NCBI GenBank assembly: GCA_003020945.1
Contig: PXRU01000010.1
Span: 62,001-126,000, forward strand
Length of the DNA: 64,000 nt
Direction of reading: 5' to 3'
Origin: Halobacteriales archaeon QS_6_71_20
GTDB taxonomy: Archaea; Halobacteriota; Halobacteria; Halobacteriales; Haloferacaceae
The position numbers and the translations under genes are program-made. The notes beneath the pieces were generated by a model that worked only from the letters and a program-made list of their open reading frames with translations, did no database searches and was not told the origin of the DNA. Shown here piece after piece: positions 54,837 to 63,288 of this stretch; position 1 is the first letter of the stretch, and each line of letters begins with the position of its first letter.

Positions 54837-55784
54837 ATGCAGACGCACGTCGTCCCGGTCGGCTTCGACTACGACCGGCTCATCGCGCCGTTGGTCCGCG
54901 ACCAGTTCGACGTGGACCGCGTCGTCCTGCTCGAGGGTGCGGTGGGCAGCGAGGCCAACGTCGAGTACTCCCGCAACCTCTCACAGAAGCTGGAGACGGA
55001 CTTCCGGAACCTGCTGGGGGCGGAGACGGTGCGCGTCCCCGTCGCGGACGTGTACGACTACGACGCCGCCTTCGAGCAGGCGTACGACCTCATCAACGAG
55101 GAGCTCGACGCCGGCCGCGAGGTGTGGGTGAACGTCTCCTCGATGCCCCGACCCGTCTCGTTCGCGTTCGCCACCGCCGCCCACTCGGTGACGCTGGAGC
55201 GACAGGCCGACCGCGACCGCATCCACACCTACTACACCGCCCCCGAGAAGTACCTCGAAACCGAACTGGCGGAGGAGCTGCGGGCCGACCGCGACCTGCT
55301 GCGGGAGCTCCTCGACGCCGTCGAGGGGGACGGCGACGGCGCGGACGCCGAGGCCGTCGCGGTCGAGGCCGGGCGCGTCCGCGAGCGCCTCTCGACGGCG
55401 ACGGCGCTGCTCGAGGAGTTCGACGAGCGCGGGACGACCATCGGCGCCAAGGAGGTGGACGGACGCCACATCATCGAGCTTCCCGTCGCCTCCTTCTCGA
55501 ACGTGAAGCCGTTCGAGGAGGTGATCCTGTTCAAGCTAGGCGAGCACGGCGAGTTCGAGTCCGTCAGCGAGCTGGCGAAGGCGCTGGCGACCGAACTGAA
55601 CGAGGAGTACACCGACTCGTTCCGCTCGAAGGTGATCTACAACGTCGACCGGCTCGGCCCCGGCGGGAAGGGGTACATCGAGCGGGAGGCCCACGGGAAG
55701 TCCCACCGGACGCGTCTCTCCCGCATCGGCGAACTGTGGGTGCGCGCCCACGCCGAGAACGGCGCCGCCGACTACGAGCGATAG
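54837..55784 (+). CDS. CARF-like/HFX_2341-type protein with C-terminal winged helix
   Basis: 315 residues from ATG 54837 (CCTTTTCA at -27). N-terminal Rossmann-like half: THVVPVGFDYDRLIAPLV, DRVVLLEGAVG, REVWVNVSSMPRPVSFAFATA, TYYTAPEKYLETELAEEL, reminiscent of CARF-type ligand domains (strand 1, and a conserved N-x-S/T-x-x loop). C-terminal half has a winged helix (FEEVILFKLGEHGEFESVSELAKAL). No CRISPR genes nearby. Recalled as the HFX_2341/DUF6293 family. Confidence 0.75.
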   Translation: MQTHVVPVGFDYDRLIAPLVRDQFDVDRVVLLEGAVGSEANVEYSRNLSQKLETDFRNLLGAETVRVPVADVYDYDAAFEQAYDLINEELDAGREVWVNVSSMPRPVSFAFATAAHSVTLERQADRDRIHTYYTAPEKYLETELAEELRADRDLLRELLDAVEGDGDGADAEAVAVEAGRVRERLSTATALLEEFDERGTTIGAKEVDGRHIIELPVASFSNVKPFEEVILFKLGEHGEFESVSELAKALATELNEEYTDSFRSKVIYNVDRLGPGGKGYIEREAHGKSHRTRLSRIGELWVRAHAENGAADYER

Positions 55785-55814
55785 CTGGGTCGCGGGCCGG
55801 CTCCTCCGGATGGC

Positions 55815-56906
55815 TCACAGCTCGATCCCCCGCGGCGCCGCCGACGGGGCAAGCGGCGTCGCCGGGAGCCGGTCGGGCACCGCGGGGTCGTTGAACGCGC
55901 CCGGGGCGACGTCGTTCGGGCCGTCGGGGTAGAACGTCGACGCCAGCGCGTGGAGCTGGTCGCGCCCGACCCCCAGTTCGAACTGGCCGCCGCCGTACAG
56001 GCGCACGTCGCGCTCGTCGGCCCACTCCAGCGTCTCCGACAGCGCCTCCAGGGTGCCGAACCGCGAGGGCTTGACGTTCAGCCACTCGGGCTCGAACGGG
56101 AGGGCTTCGACGCTGTCCATCCCGTCGATGGGGTAGTCCCACGAGATCCGGTGGTGCTCCCCCTCGAACACGTGGCGCGTCTCGTCGGTGATCGCCGGGT
56201 CCTCGATCACGGCGTTCGGGAACGAGTCCAGCACCCACTCGTAGAACTCGGCGTCGGGCGCCTGGTCCACCTCCGTCCCCTCGTACAGCCCCTTCAGGTC
56301 GAGCACCTCGACGCGTTCGGTCGGGAGGTCGGCGACCAGTTCGTCGGTCCACCCGTCCGTCGGGTCGAGCTTGAACCCGATGCCCGGCACGCGGTCGGCG
56401 AGCGCGGTCACGCGGTCGGGCGTAGGGGGATCGCCCAGCCGCGTCGACGCCACGAACGACACCGGCTCCCGCTCGCGGTCGAGCGCGGTCGCGAGGTCCG
56501 TGTCCGCCTGCCGGAGCGCGAGGTCCGCGGCCGCCGACTCGACGGCCCACCGGCGGTACGGGCGCGCGGTCGGGCGCTCCGGCTCGCCCGCCGGGAACAG
56601 GTCGACGTCGTCGAGGCGGGCGGAGAACTCCCGGAACGTCCACTCGCCGACGAACGCCCGCTCGAAGCCGAGACCGTCGACGGGCGTCCGCAGGTCGCGC
56701 TCGGGGGCGGCGAACAGCGCGTCGTGGTCGGACGCGTCGTAGGCGACGTCCTCGCCGCGGCCGAGCGCCCCGTCGCCGCGGAGCCGGAACGTGGTGCTCA
56801 CGCGCTCGAACCCGGAGGAGGTGTCGCGCGCGCGGCGGCGCAGGCCGACCGACTCGACGGTCAGCGGGAGGTCCGCGACCGCGTCGTGGAGGGCGGGACT
56901 GCCCAT
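55815..56906 (-). CDS. Enolase-superfamily enzyme (MLE/OSBS-like)
   Basis: 363 residues from ATG 56906. Mandelate-racemase-like barrel: GIGFKLDPTDGW, VEVLDLKGLYEG, AVIEDPAITDE (metal-ligand E/D) and LNVKPSRFGTLEAL (catalytic Lys), then GGGQFELGVGRDQLHALAS. Resembles o-succinylbenzoate synthase (menaquinone pathway) and muconate-lactonising enzymes. No men genes adjacent, so substrate is open. Confidence 0.82.
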   Translation of the reverse strand: MGSPALHDAVADLPLTVESVGLRRRARDTSSGFERVSTTFRLRGDGALGRGEDVAYDASDHDALFAAPERDLRTPVDGLGFERAFVGEWTFREFSARLDDVDLFPAGEPERPTARPYRRWAVESAAADLALRQADTDLATALDREREPVSFVASTRLGDPPTPDRVTALADRVPGIGFKLDPTDGWTDELVADLPTERVEVLDLKGLYEGTEVDQAPDAEFYEWVLDSFPNAVIEDPAITDETRHVFEGEHHRISWDYPIDGMDSVEALPFEPEWLNVKPSRFGTLEALSETLEWADERDVRLYGGGQFELGVGRDQLHALASTFYPDGPNDVAPGAFNDPAVPDRLPATPLAPSAAPRGIEL

Positions 56907-56928
56907 GCGGACGCTTCGACACGGCGGG

Positions 56929-56936
56929 GTATATTA
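56929..56936 (-). promoter_or_regulatory. TATA box of the enolase-superfamily gene
   Basis: AATATACC on the minus strand, centred 26 nt before ATG 56906 and overlapping the stop codon of the preceding DUF1405 gene. Confidence 0.55.
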
Positions 56937-57752
56937 CTTGTCCGCGTCGTCTGCGGCCGTCGGTCGCTCCGTTCCCGCCGGCGTCCCCGACTCCTCGGCC
57001 CCGACCGCGTCCGCCTCCAGCAGCTCCACTCGCGTCGCCAGCGCGAGGAACGTCGCCGACAGCGTGAGCACGATCGCGCCGGCGGCGGCGATATCGTGAG
57101 TCGGCGACAGATGGGTGAACCCCGCTCCCGGCGCGATCAGCCGCTGGCCCGGCATCAGGGTGTGTGTCGGCGTCCCCGTGGGCGCCAGGAAGTAGTCGAC
57201 CACGTCGTTGAGGCCGTACCAGGCGGCCGCGACGGCGACCGCCCGGGTCGGGAACTCCGAGATCTGGTAGAGGAGAAAGCCCTCGACGGTCATGGCGAGG
57301 TGGGAGCCGAACAGGAACAGGTACATCGGCAGCGCCGTCGACGCGAGGAAGCCGTCGGCGAACGCCGCGAGCGTGAACGGCGTCCACAGCCCCAGCTTCC
57401 AGCAGCCGAAGAAGGCCAGCACGGAGACGTACTCGTTGGGCCGGCCCAGCCGCCACAGCCCCAGCGCCAGCGCGATGAACAGCGTCGCAACCGGCGAGTC
57501 GGGGACGAACACCCACATGCTCGGCGGCGTCCCCCCGAGCTGCCAGGTGATCAGCGGGTCCGAGAGGGGGAGCGGGTGGAGGCCGTAGTACCAGAAGCCG
57601 AAGGCGGTGCCGACGAGGTTGACGACGACGATCGGCGTCGCCAGCCGCAGCCCGAGGCGCTCGACCGCCCGGGGAAGGGGTGCGACGTACCACGGGAGGT
57701 CCGGACGGTCCGGCAGGCCGTCGTCGGACGCGAGGTCGGCGAGGAGGCTCAT
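56934..57752 (-). CDS. DUF1405 membrane protein, copy A
   Basis: 272 residues from ATG 57752. About six or seven membrane helices (ATPIVVVNLVGTAFGFWYYG, ATLFIALALGLWRLG, CWKLGLWTPFTLAAFADGFL...) and the family pattern of YVSVLAFFGCWKLGLW and GLNDVVDYFL. Followed by an acidic C-terminal tail. Function unknown. Confidence 0.85.
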   Translation of the reverse strand: MSLLADLASDDGLPDRPDLPWYVAPLPRAVERLGLRLATPIVVVNLVGTAFGFWYYGLHPLPLSDPLITWQLGGTPPSMWVFVPDSPVATLFIALALGLWRLGRPNEYVSVLAFFGCWKLGLWTPFTLAAFADGFLASTALPMYLFLFGSHLAMTVEGFLLYQISEFPTRAVAVAAAWYGLNDVVDYFLAPTGTPTHTLMPGQRLIAPGAGFTHLSPTHDIAAAGAIVLTLSATFLALATRVELLEADAVGAEESGTPAGTERPTAADDADK

Positions 57753-58065
57753 TCGGGGTGGCGAGTGGTGGGGTGTAGGTGGCTTAGCCGTGGCGATCAC
57801 CGCGTACGATCCCCGGTTTCGGACGTTCGGACGCGCGACCCGTGCCGGGGACGTCCGCGGCGATCTGCGCCGGCGACGTCCGCGACGCCCCGCGACCACA
57901 CGCCTGCACAGCCGCGACGTCGCCCGACCGCGAGGCTCCGCGACCGTGACGCCCGTGGGACCGCAACCCCCCTCGATCACGCCGCCTACGTCGTCTCCCG
58001 GGGGGCGGACCCCCGAACGAAACCACGCCCGACTAAGCCGCGGGGGGTCCAAGCCGGGGTGACCC
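57753..58065. other. 313-bp divergent intergenic stretch
   Basis: Lies between the two DUF1405 genes. No gene, strong TATA box, repeat or tRNA-like structure seen; only weak CTAAGC/GCTAAG elements near each start. Confidence 0.5.
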
Positions 58066-58773
58066 GTGGCCGACGATACCGCCGCGCGACGGACGCGCAA
58101 CCCGGTCCCCGCCGACCTCGCGGAGTTCTACCTCACGACGCCGGCGACGCTCGCGCTCCTGTTGCTCGCCAACGCCCTCGCGTTCCTGGTTGGCGTCCGC
58201 TACTACATCGAGACGATGCCGGCCGTGGCGACGTCGCTGTGGCCGCTGTACGGCGATTCCCCGACGGCGGTCGCGCTGGCCACGCTCGTGCTCGCGGCGC
58301 TGGTCCCGTTCGCCGGCCGACGCCTGGCGTCGGTGCCCCGGACGTCGCTGCTGTCGGTGCTGTCGACGCTCGCGGTCGTCTGGCTCGTGAAGACCGGGCT
58401 GTGGACGGTCGTCGCGCTCAACGTCCCGCTCGTGCGCGGCGACCTGGCGACCGACCTGTACGTCGGCTTCGACGCCGACTCGCTGTGGGCCTACTGGGGG
58501 ATCCTCCTCACCCACGCCGCGTTCCTCGCGGAGGCGCTGCTGCTCGCGCGGGTCGGGCGGACCTCCCGACGGACGCTGGCGGCCGTCGCCGCGCTCGCGC
58601 TCGCCAACGACCTCTTCGACTACGGCTTCCTCCTCGGCCTCCCGCTCGCGAACCACCCGCCGGTCCGATACGACCCCGGCGCCGTCCTCGCGTTCGGCAG
58701 CCTCGCGGCGACGTTCGCCGCCGTCGCGGCGGCGGCGGTCGTACTGCCGTCGGGCGACCGAGCGGAGCGCTGA
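58066..58773 (+). CDS. DUF1405 membrane protein, copy B
   Basis: 235 residues from GTG 58066. Six helices: ATLALLLLANALAFLVGVRYYIE, ALATLVLAALVPFAG, TSLLSVLSTLAVVWLVKTGLWTVVALN, and a late ALALANDLFDYGF matching copy A's GLNDVVDYF. It diverges from copy A, and the two share the family core, so they look like an old duplication. Ends SGDRAER. Confidence 0.82.
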   Translation: MADDTAARRTRNPVPADLAEFYLTTPATLALLLLANALAFLVGVRYYIETMPAVATSLWPLYGDSPTAVALATLVLAALVPFAGRRLASVPRTSLLSVLSTLAVVWLVKTGLWTVVALNVPLVRGDLATDLYVGFDADSLWAYWGILLTHAAFLAEALLLARVGRTSRRTLAAVAALALANDLFDYGFLLGLPLANHPPVRYDPGAVLAFGSLAATFAAVAAAAVVLPSGDRAER

Positions 58774-58780
58774 CGGGAAG

Positions 58781-58787
58781 CTTATAC
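58781..58787 (+). promoter_or_regulatory. TATA box of the ArsR-type regulator
   Basis: CTTATAC, centred about 28 nt before ATG 58812. Confidence 0.55.
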
Positions 58788-58811
58788 CGGCGGAGAGTTT
58801 CCCTCACGTGT

Positions 58812-59645
58812 ATGGACTCCGCGGTGCTGCTCGATCTCCTCGGCAACGAGAACCGCCGGCGGATCCTCCGGCTGCTCTCGCACAAGCCGTGTTACGTCAC
58901 GGAGATCAGCGAGTACCTCGGAGTGTCGCCGAAGGCGGTCATCGACCACCTCCGCAAGCTGGAGGACGCGGGCCTCATCGAGAGCCACACCGACGACCGC
59001 CGGCGGAAGTACTTCCACATCGCCCGCGACGTGCGCCTGGAGGTGAGCGTCTCCCGCCACGGCTTCGGCACGAAGTCCGCCTACCCCGCCAACCCGGGCC
59101 TCGACATCCAGGGCCGGTGTCCCCACATGCGGATCGACCTCGACTTCCCGACGACCGGCTCCGACGACGATGTGGCTCCCGACGACACCTCGGCCGACAT
59201 CGACACCTCGGCCGCTGCCGACGAGACCTCGACCGACGCTGATGCCTCGGCCGCTGGCGACGACACCTCGACCGACGTCGGCGCCTCGGCCGCCAACGAC
59301 GCGGCCCCCGGGGACGCCCCGCCCGACTCGGACGCGCTCGGCGACCTCGCCGTCGAGTTCGACCGGCTGCGCGACCTGGAGAACGAGCTCTCGCTCGCCC
59401 AGCGGTGGGTCCACGGCCGCATGACGGCGGTGCTCGACCGTCTGAACGACCGGCTCGGCGTCGACGCCGACTCCCGGTTCTACGCGAGGCTGCTTGCGGC
59501 GGTCGCCTCGACGGACGGCTCCCGCCGCGCCGTCCTCGAAGCGGTGAACGCCGACCCCGAGGCCGTCGAGGACGGCCTCGAACGGCTCGCCGAGGCCGAC
59601 CTGCTCGTCCGGGAGGGCGGCCGCTGGACGATCCCCGGGACGTAA
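58812..59645 (+). CDS. ArsR-type winged-helix regulator with acidic repeat linker
   Basis: 277 residues from ATG 58812. N-terminal winged helix: LLDLLGNENRRRILRLLSHK, YVTEISEYLGVSPKAVIDHL, KLEDAGLIESHTDDRRRKYF. A region SAYPANPGLDIQGRCPHMRIDL links to about 50 residues of Thr/Ser/Asp/Ala repeats (59181-59294) and then a C-terminal helical domain with coiled-coil potential (EFDRLRDLENELSLAQRW). It may regulate the adjacent DUF1405 gene. Confidence 0.88.
   Translation: MDSAVLLDLLGNENRRRILRLLSHKPCYVTEISEYLGVSPKAVIDHLRKLEDAGLIESHTDDRRRKYFHIARDVRLEVSVSRHGFGTKSAYPANPGLDIQGRCPHMRIDLDFPTTGSDDDVAPDDTSADIDTSAAADETSTDADASAAGDDTSTDVGASAANDAAPGDAPPDSDALGDLAVEFDRLRDLENELSLAQRWVHGRMTAVLDRLNDRLGVDADSRFYARLLAAVASTDGSRRAVLEAVNADPEAVEDGLERLAEADLLVREGGRWTIPGT
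59181..59294 (+). repeat. Imperfect 36-39-bp tandem repeats inside the ArsR-type gene
   Basis: Three units (59181, 59217, 59256) each encode xDDTSTDxDASAA-like 12-13 residues. In-frame and acidic; length probably varies between strains. Confidence 0.7.
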
Positions 59646-59673
59646 TAGCTGACCTCCGGCGCGCGACGCGCGG

Positions 59674-60198
59674 CTACTCGATGTCCTGTGTCAGCCCGCG
59701 TCTGAGGTCGCGCCCGAAGTACAGCCCCGCCACCGACAGGAGCGCGCCGACGGAGACGCCGACGCCGGCGAGCGTCGTCCCCGCGCCGGCCGGCGACACG
59801 CCGTACTCGGCGAGCAGGTTCGCACCCATGAGGGCGCTCCCGTTCGTGAGCGTCCCGAGGAGGAACGCCCCGCCGGCCGCGATCGCGCCGCCCATCGCCG
59901 TCTCCAGATACGCCCGACGCGACCGTGCCAGCCCGAGCGCGAACGCGGCGGCGAACAGCCCCGCGTACCGGGTGATCGAGCCGACCAGCGGGATCGCGGA
60001 GCCGACGACCAGCCCCGTGACGAGCGCGAGCACCGTCAGGAGGAACCCCCTCGCCGAGAACGGGCTGCGGCCGAGGCGCGACCCCGAGACGGAGCCGTCG
60101 CTCGCAGCCGGCGCCTCCTCGACTGCGGCGGAGTCGTCGTCGCCGGCAGGGGTGTCCCGCTCGGCGAGTTCCTGTAGCTCCTCCAGGCTCTTGGACAT
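59674..60198 (-). CDS. Four-helix membrane protein, unknown
   Basis: 174 residues from ATG 60198 (CATATTTC at about -25). Acidic N-terminal 45 residues (SKSLEELQELAERDTPAGDDD), then four hydrophobic spans ending SVAGLYFGRDLRRGLTQDIE. No family recognised. Confidence 0.75.
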   Translation of the reverse strand: MSKSLEELQELAERDTPAGDDDSAAVEEAPAASDGSVSGSRLGRSPFSARGFLLTVLALVTGLVVGSAIPLVGSITRYAGLFAAAFALGLARSRRAYLETAMGGAIAAGGAFLLGTLTNGSALMGANLLAEYGVSPAGAGTTLAGVGVSVGALLSVAGLYFGRDLRRGLTQDIE

Positions 60199-60345
60199 AC
60201 GGGGGGGTGAGCGGCGCGGAAATATGGCTCTTGTGCCGGCCGCGCCGCGGGCGACCCGACCGCAGTCCCGGAGCCGTCCGGCGTCCGTCGCGGCCGGGAC
60301 CGCGGACGGGCAGGTTCAAGTCCGCCCCGACCGGACGCTCCCGAC

Positions 60346-61590
60346 ATGACCCCGAACCCCGGCGACCGCGTCCGCGTGGAGCGCGCGGGCGTCGCCGACG
60401 AGGGCGTGCTGATGCCGTCCAGCGACGCGGACCACCTCGTGCTCAAGCTCGATGGAGGGTACAACGTCGGCGTCGACCGCGACGCCGCCGCGGTCGAACT
60501 GCTCGAACGCGACGCCAGGGACGTCGGCGAGGACGAGCGCAGCGAGTCCTCGAAGCGAGCGCGGAGCGACACGACCCGCGAGCACCCCGGCGAGGGCGAC
60601 GACGACGCCTCCGCCGTCGAGTTCGACGACGACCTCCCGACCGTGGCGCTGATCTCCACCGGCGGCACGATCGCCTCCACCGTCGACTACCGGACCGGCG
60701 CCGTCACCGCCCGCTTCGACGCCGAGGACGTGCTCCGGGCCGTCCCCGACCTCGCGGGCCGGGCCAACTACCGGGGCCGCGTCGTCGCCAACATCCTCTC
60801 GGAGAACATGGAGCCGCGCGTCTGGCGCGACCTCGCCGAGGCCGTCCGCGAGGAGGTCGAGGCGGGGGACACACCGGTCCCGGTCGTGTTCACCGGCTCG
60901 CAGCGCTCGGCGGACCGCCCCTCCTCGGACAACGTGATGAACGCCGTCTGTGCCGTCGAGGCGGCCAAGTCCGACTGCTCGGAGGTGCTGGTCTGCATGC
61001 ACGCGACGCCCTCGGACGACCACTGTGCGCTCCACCGCGGCACGCGCGTCCGCAAGAACCACACCTCCCGTCGCGACGCCTTCGAGACGGTGGGCGCCCG
61101 GCCGCTGGGCCGCGTCACGTACGGCGACGAGGTCGCCGTCGAGTTCCGCGCGGACACGCCGTACGCCCGCCGCGGCGACGGCGACCTCGCGCTCGCACCC
61201 GACCTCGCGGACGACGTGGAACTGGTCAAGTTCACGCCCGGGATGGACCCGGCGGCGCTCGGGTACCTCGACGGCAAGTCCGGCGTCGTGATCGAGGGCA
61301 CCGGCCTCGGCCACGTCCATACCGACCTCATCCCCCGGCTCGAGGCGCTGGTCGACGACGGCACGACGGTCGTCATGACGAGCCAGTGTCTGGAGGGCCG
61401 AGTGTGCGACCGCGTGTACGACACCGGACGCGACCTGCTGGAGGCGGGCGTCGTCGAGGCGGGCGACACGCTCCCCGGCACCGCGACGGTGAAGCTGATG
61501 TGGGCGCTCGCGAACGTCGCCGACCCCGCCGACGCGATGGGGCGGAACCTGGCGGGCGAACTCACCGCGGAGTCGCGGCCGTGGGGATGA
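60346..61590 (+). CDS. gatD: Glutamyl-tRNA(Gln) amidotransferase subunit D
   Basis: 414 residues. With GatE (not here) it converts Glu-tRNA(Gln) to Gln-tRNA(Gln). N-terminal SH3-like domain (GDRVRVERAGVADEGVLM), asparaginase domain with ALISTGGTIAST (first catalytic Thr), FTGSQRSADRPSSDN, LVCMHATPSDDHCALH and GTGLGHVHTDLI. Between the two is a ~45-residue acidic/basic linker; its part DERSESSKRARSDTTREH is encoded by a palindrome-bearing stretch (60528-60552). Its stop overlaps the GNAT start (ATGA). Confidence 0.93.
   Translation: MTPNPGDRVRVERAGVADEGVLMPSSDADHLVLKLDGGYNVGVDRDAAAVELLERDARDVGEDERSESSKRARSDTTREHPGEGDDDASAVEFDDDLPTVALISTGGTIASTVDYRTGAVTARFDAEDVLRAVPDLAGRANYRGRVVANILSENMEPRVWRDLAEAVREEVEAGDTPVPVVFTGSQRSADRPSSDNVMNAVCAVEAAKSDCSEVLVCMHATPSDDHCALHRGTRVRKNHTSRRDAFETVGARPLGRVTYGDEVAVEFRADTPYARRGDGDLALAPDLADDVELVKFTPGMDPAALGYLDGKSGVVIEGTGLGHVHTDLIPRLEALVDDGTTVVMTSQCLEGRVCDRVYDTGRDLLEAGVVEAGDTLPGTATVKLMWALANVADPADAMGRNLAGELTAESRPWG
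60528..60552. repeat. Palindromic element inside gatD
   Basis: CGAGGA-CGAGCGCAGCGAG-TCCTCG, six-base arms. Its loop GAGCGCAGCGAG resembles that of the 16.4-kb element. It encodes a Ser/Arg/Glu-rich linker. Confidence 0.5.
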
Positions 61591-62534
61591 GCGGGACCGA
61601 TGGGGTCGGCGACGACCACGAGTTCGCCGTCCGGCAGGCCCGCGAGTCCGACGTGGAGCACGTCGTCGCGTTCACGCGGGACACCTGGGGGGAGAGACAC
61701 GGCGACTACATGCCCGACGTGTTCGGCGACTGGGTCGGCACGGACGGGCCGCGCCAGCACACGCTCGTCGTCGATGTCGACGACGGCGACGACGTGGCCG
61801 GCGTCCTCCAGTGCGTCCGTCTCTCGGAGACGGAGGCGTGGGCTCAGGGCATGCGCGTCAACCCCGACTACCGCGGCCGTGACCTCTCCCCGCGACTCAC
61901 TCGGGCCGCGTTCCGGTGGGCGCGCGAACGGGGGGCCGTCGTCTGCCGGAACATGGTGTTCTCGTGGAACGCCGCCGGGCTGGGCCACTCGCGGTCGGTC
62001 GGGTTCGATCCGTGCGCCGAGTTCCGCTGGCTTCAGCCCGAGCCGGACCCCGAGGCCGCGCCCGCGCTCGACGTGACCGCCGACGCCGACGCGGCGTGGG
62101 CGTTCTGGAGCGCCAGCGAGGCGCGTGACCGGCTCCGCGGGCTGGCGATGGACGGCGAGGAGTCGTGGGCCTGCTCGGAGCTGACGCGGGCGGATCTCCG
62201 CGAGGCGGCCGACCGCGACGGCCTGTTCGTCGTCGTCGACGGCGGCACGCGCGGCTTCACCTCGCTGTCGTACACGTACGACCGGGAGACGGACGACGGC
62301 GCGGAGGAGACGGTCGGCGTGTACAGCGTCGCCGCGTGGGCGGACACGGCGGCGCTGCGTGCGCTCTCGCGTGCGGTGGCCCGCGACGCCGCCGAACGCG
62401 GGGTCGACGAGGTCCGGATCCTGATGCCGGAGGGGGTGCGCTGGGTGTCCGACGCCGCGGCGACCCGGACGCCGTTCTCCGACGAGCCCGACTTCATGCT
62501 GGCGGCGGATCTGACCGACGAGTCGCTGTACTGA
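61587..62534 (+). CDS. GNAT-family N-acetyltransferase
   Basis: 315 residues from ATG 61587. N-terminal GNAT fold: VRQARESDVEHVVAFTRDTWGERHG, MRVNPDYRGRDLSPRLTRAAFRWA (acetyl-CoA P-loop R-x-x-G-x-x-like) and NMVFSWNAAGLGHSRSVGF. The C-terminal half (TADADAAWAFWSASEARDRL..., EETVGVYSVAAWADTAALRALSRAVARDAA) looks like a second, divergent GNAT lobe. Coupled to gatD by ATGA; substrate unknown. Confidence 0.85.
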   Translation: MSGTDGVGDDHEFAVRQARESDVEHVVAFTRDTWGERHGDYMPDVFGDWVGTDGPRQHTLVVDVDDGDDVAGVLQCVRLSETEAWAQGMRVNPDYRGRDLSPRLTRAAFRWARERGAVVCRNMVFSWNAAGLGHSRSVGFDPCAEFRWLQPEPDPEAAPALDVTADADAAWAFWSASEARDRLRGLAMDGEESWACSELTRADLREAADRDGLFVVVDGGTRGFTSLSYTYDRETDDGAEETVGVYSVAAWADTAALRALSRAVARDAAERGVDEVRILMPEGVRWVSDAAATRTPFSDEPDFMLAADLTDESLY

Positions 62535-62562
62535 GCGCCGTCGGTCGCTCCGCTCGGCTCAG
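62531..62562. repeat. Inverted repeat at the GNAT 3' end
   Basis: CTGAGC-20 nt-GCTCAG. The left arm includes the TGA stop. The loop carries GTCGCTCCGCTC, whose complement GAGCGGAGCGAC fits the 16.4- and 60.5-kb loop pattern. May act as a terminator. Confidence 0.45.
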
Positions 62563-62714
62563 CCGCCCCTGCCGCCCCGCTCGACCCGATTCCCCGGTCG
62601 TTTCGGTCGGACGCCCCCGCCGACGGGGCTCGCCGGCCGACAGGGGTCGCCGCCGACGCGGTCTCCGACCCCGGCTCCACAGGAGTTATTCTGTCGGCGC
62701 CGGTCGATCGAAGT

Positions 62715-62966
62715 ATGACAGTCGACAGCGCGGCGTTCGCGGCGACGTCCCTGCTCCAGTTCGGCGGCCTCGGTCCAGGACTGTTCGGCCTCCTGAACGT
62801 GGTCGTGGCGGCGTTCGTCGGCTACTTCACGTACAAGGATGCGAGGGGGCGGACGGGTTCCCCGAAGCTGTGGGCCGGGGGACTGGCGCTGGCGTCGCTG
62901 CTGTTGAATCTGATCGGCTTCCTGTTAGCGTTCGCGGTGTACTACCTCGTCGTGATCCGCGAGTGA
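62715..62966 (+). CDS. Small two-helix membrane protein
   Basis: 83 residues (GTTATT at -27). LFGLLNVVVAAFVGYFTYKDARGR is followed by GGLALASLLLNLIGFLLAFAVYYLV and ends VIRE. Related in layout to the next gene (63006), sharing the Y-x-D-A-R-G loop. Confidence 0.75.
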   Translation: MTVDSAAFAATSLLQFGGLGPGLFGLLNVVVAAFVGYFTYKDARGRTGSPKLWAGGLALASLLLNLIGFLLAFAVYYLVVIRE

Positions 62967-63005
62967 CGCCGACGAAACTAACTGGGGGGGCGTCGATCGG
63001 CCGCC

Positions 63006-63260
63006 ATGGTTCCCGTGCCGTTGTTCGGTTCGTTCTCGGGAGGTCCGGAACTGCTGATCGTCGGCTTCGTGCTCGCAGTACTCGTTTTCGGACTGATCAT
63101 CCCGATCGGGATAGCGTACTGGGTGTATCGGGACGCCGACGCCCGCGGCAACGACGACGCGACGCTGTGGGCGGTCGCGACGGTGCTCGCGGGACTGTTC
63201 GTCACCGTGTTCGGCGCCGTCGCCGTGGCGGTTCTGTATCTGCTCGTCGGACGGGAGTAG
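63006..63260 (+). CDS. Small two-helix membrane protein, related to its neighbour
   Basis: 84 residues (AAACTAAC at -27). LLIVGFVLAVLVFGLIIPIGIAYWVYRDADARGND, then a second helix LWAVATVLAGLFVTVFGAVAVAVLYLLV and ending GRE. The loop YRDADARGND and end compare with YKDARGR...RE of 62715-62966. Function unknown. Confidence 0.75.
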   Translation: MVPVPLFGSFSGGPELLIVGFVLAVLVFGLIIPIGIAYWVYRDADARGNDDATLWAVATVLAGLFVTVFGAVAVAVLYLLVGRE

Positions 63261-63288
63261 CAGTCGTCGAAGGCCCCTCGTCGTCGGG

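Noticed and set aside
55950-58811. Very long plus-strand ORF preceding the ArsR-type regulator
   Set aside because: Antisense of the enolase-type and DUF1405 genes; a good promoter and wHTH start at 58812.
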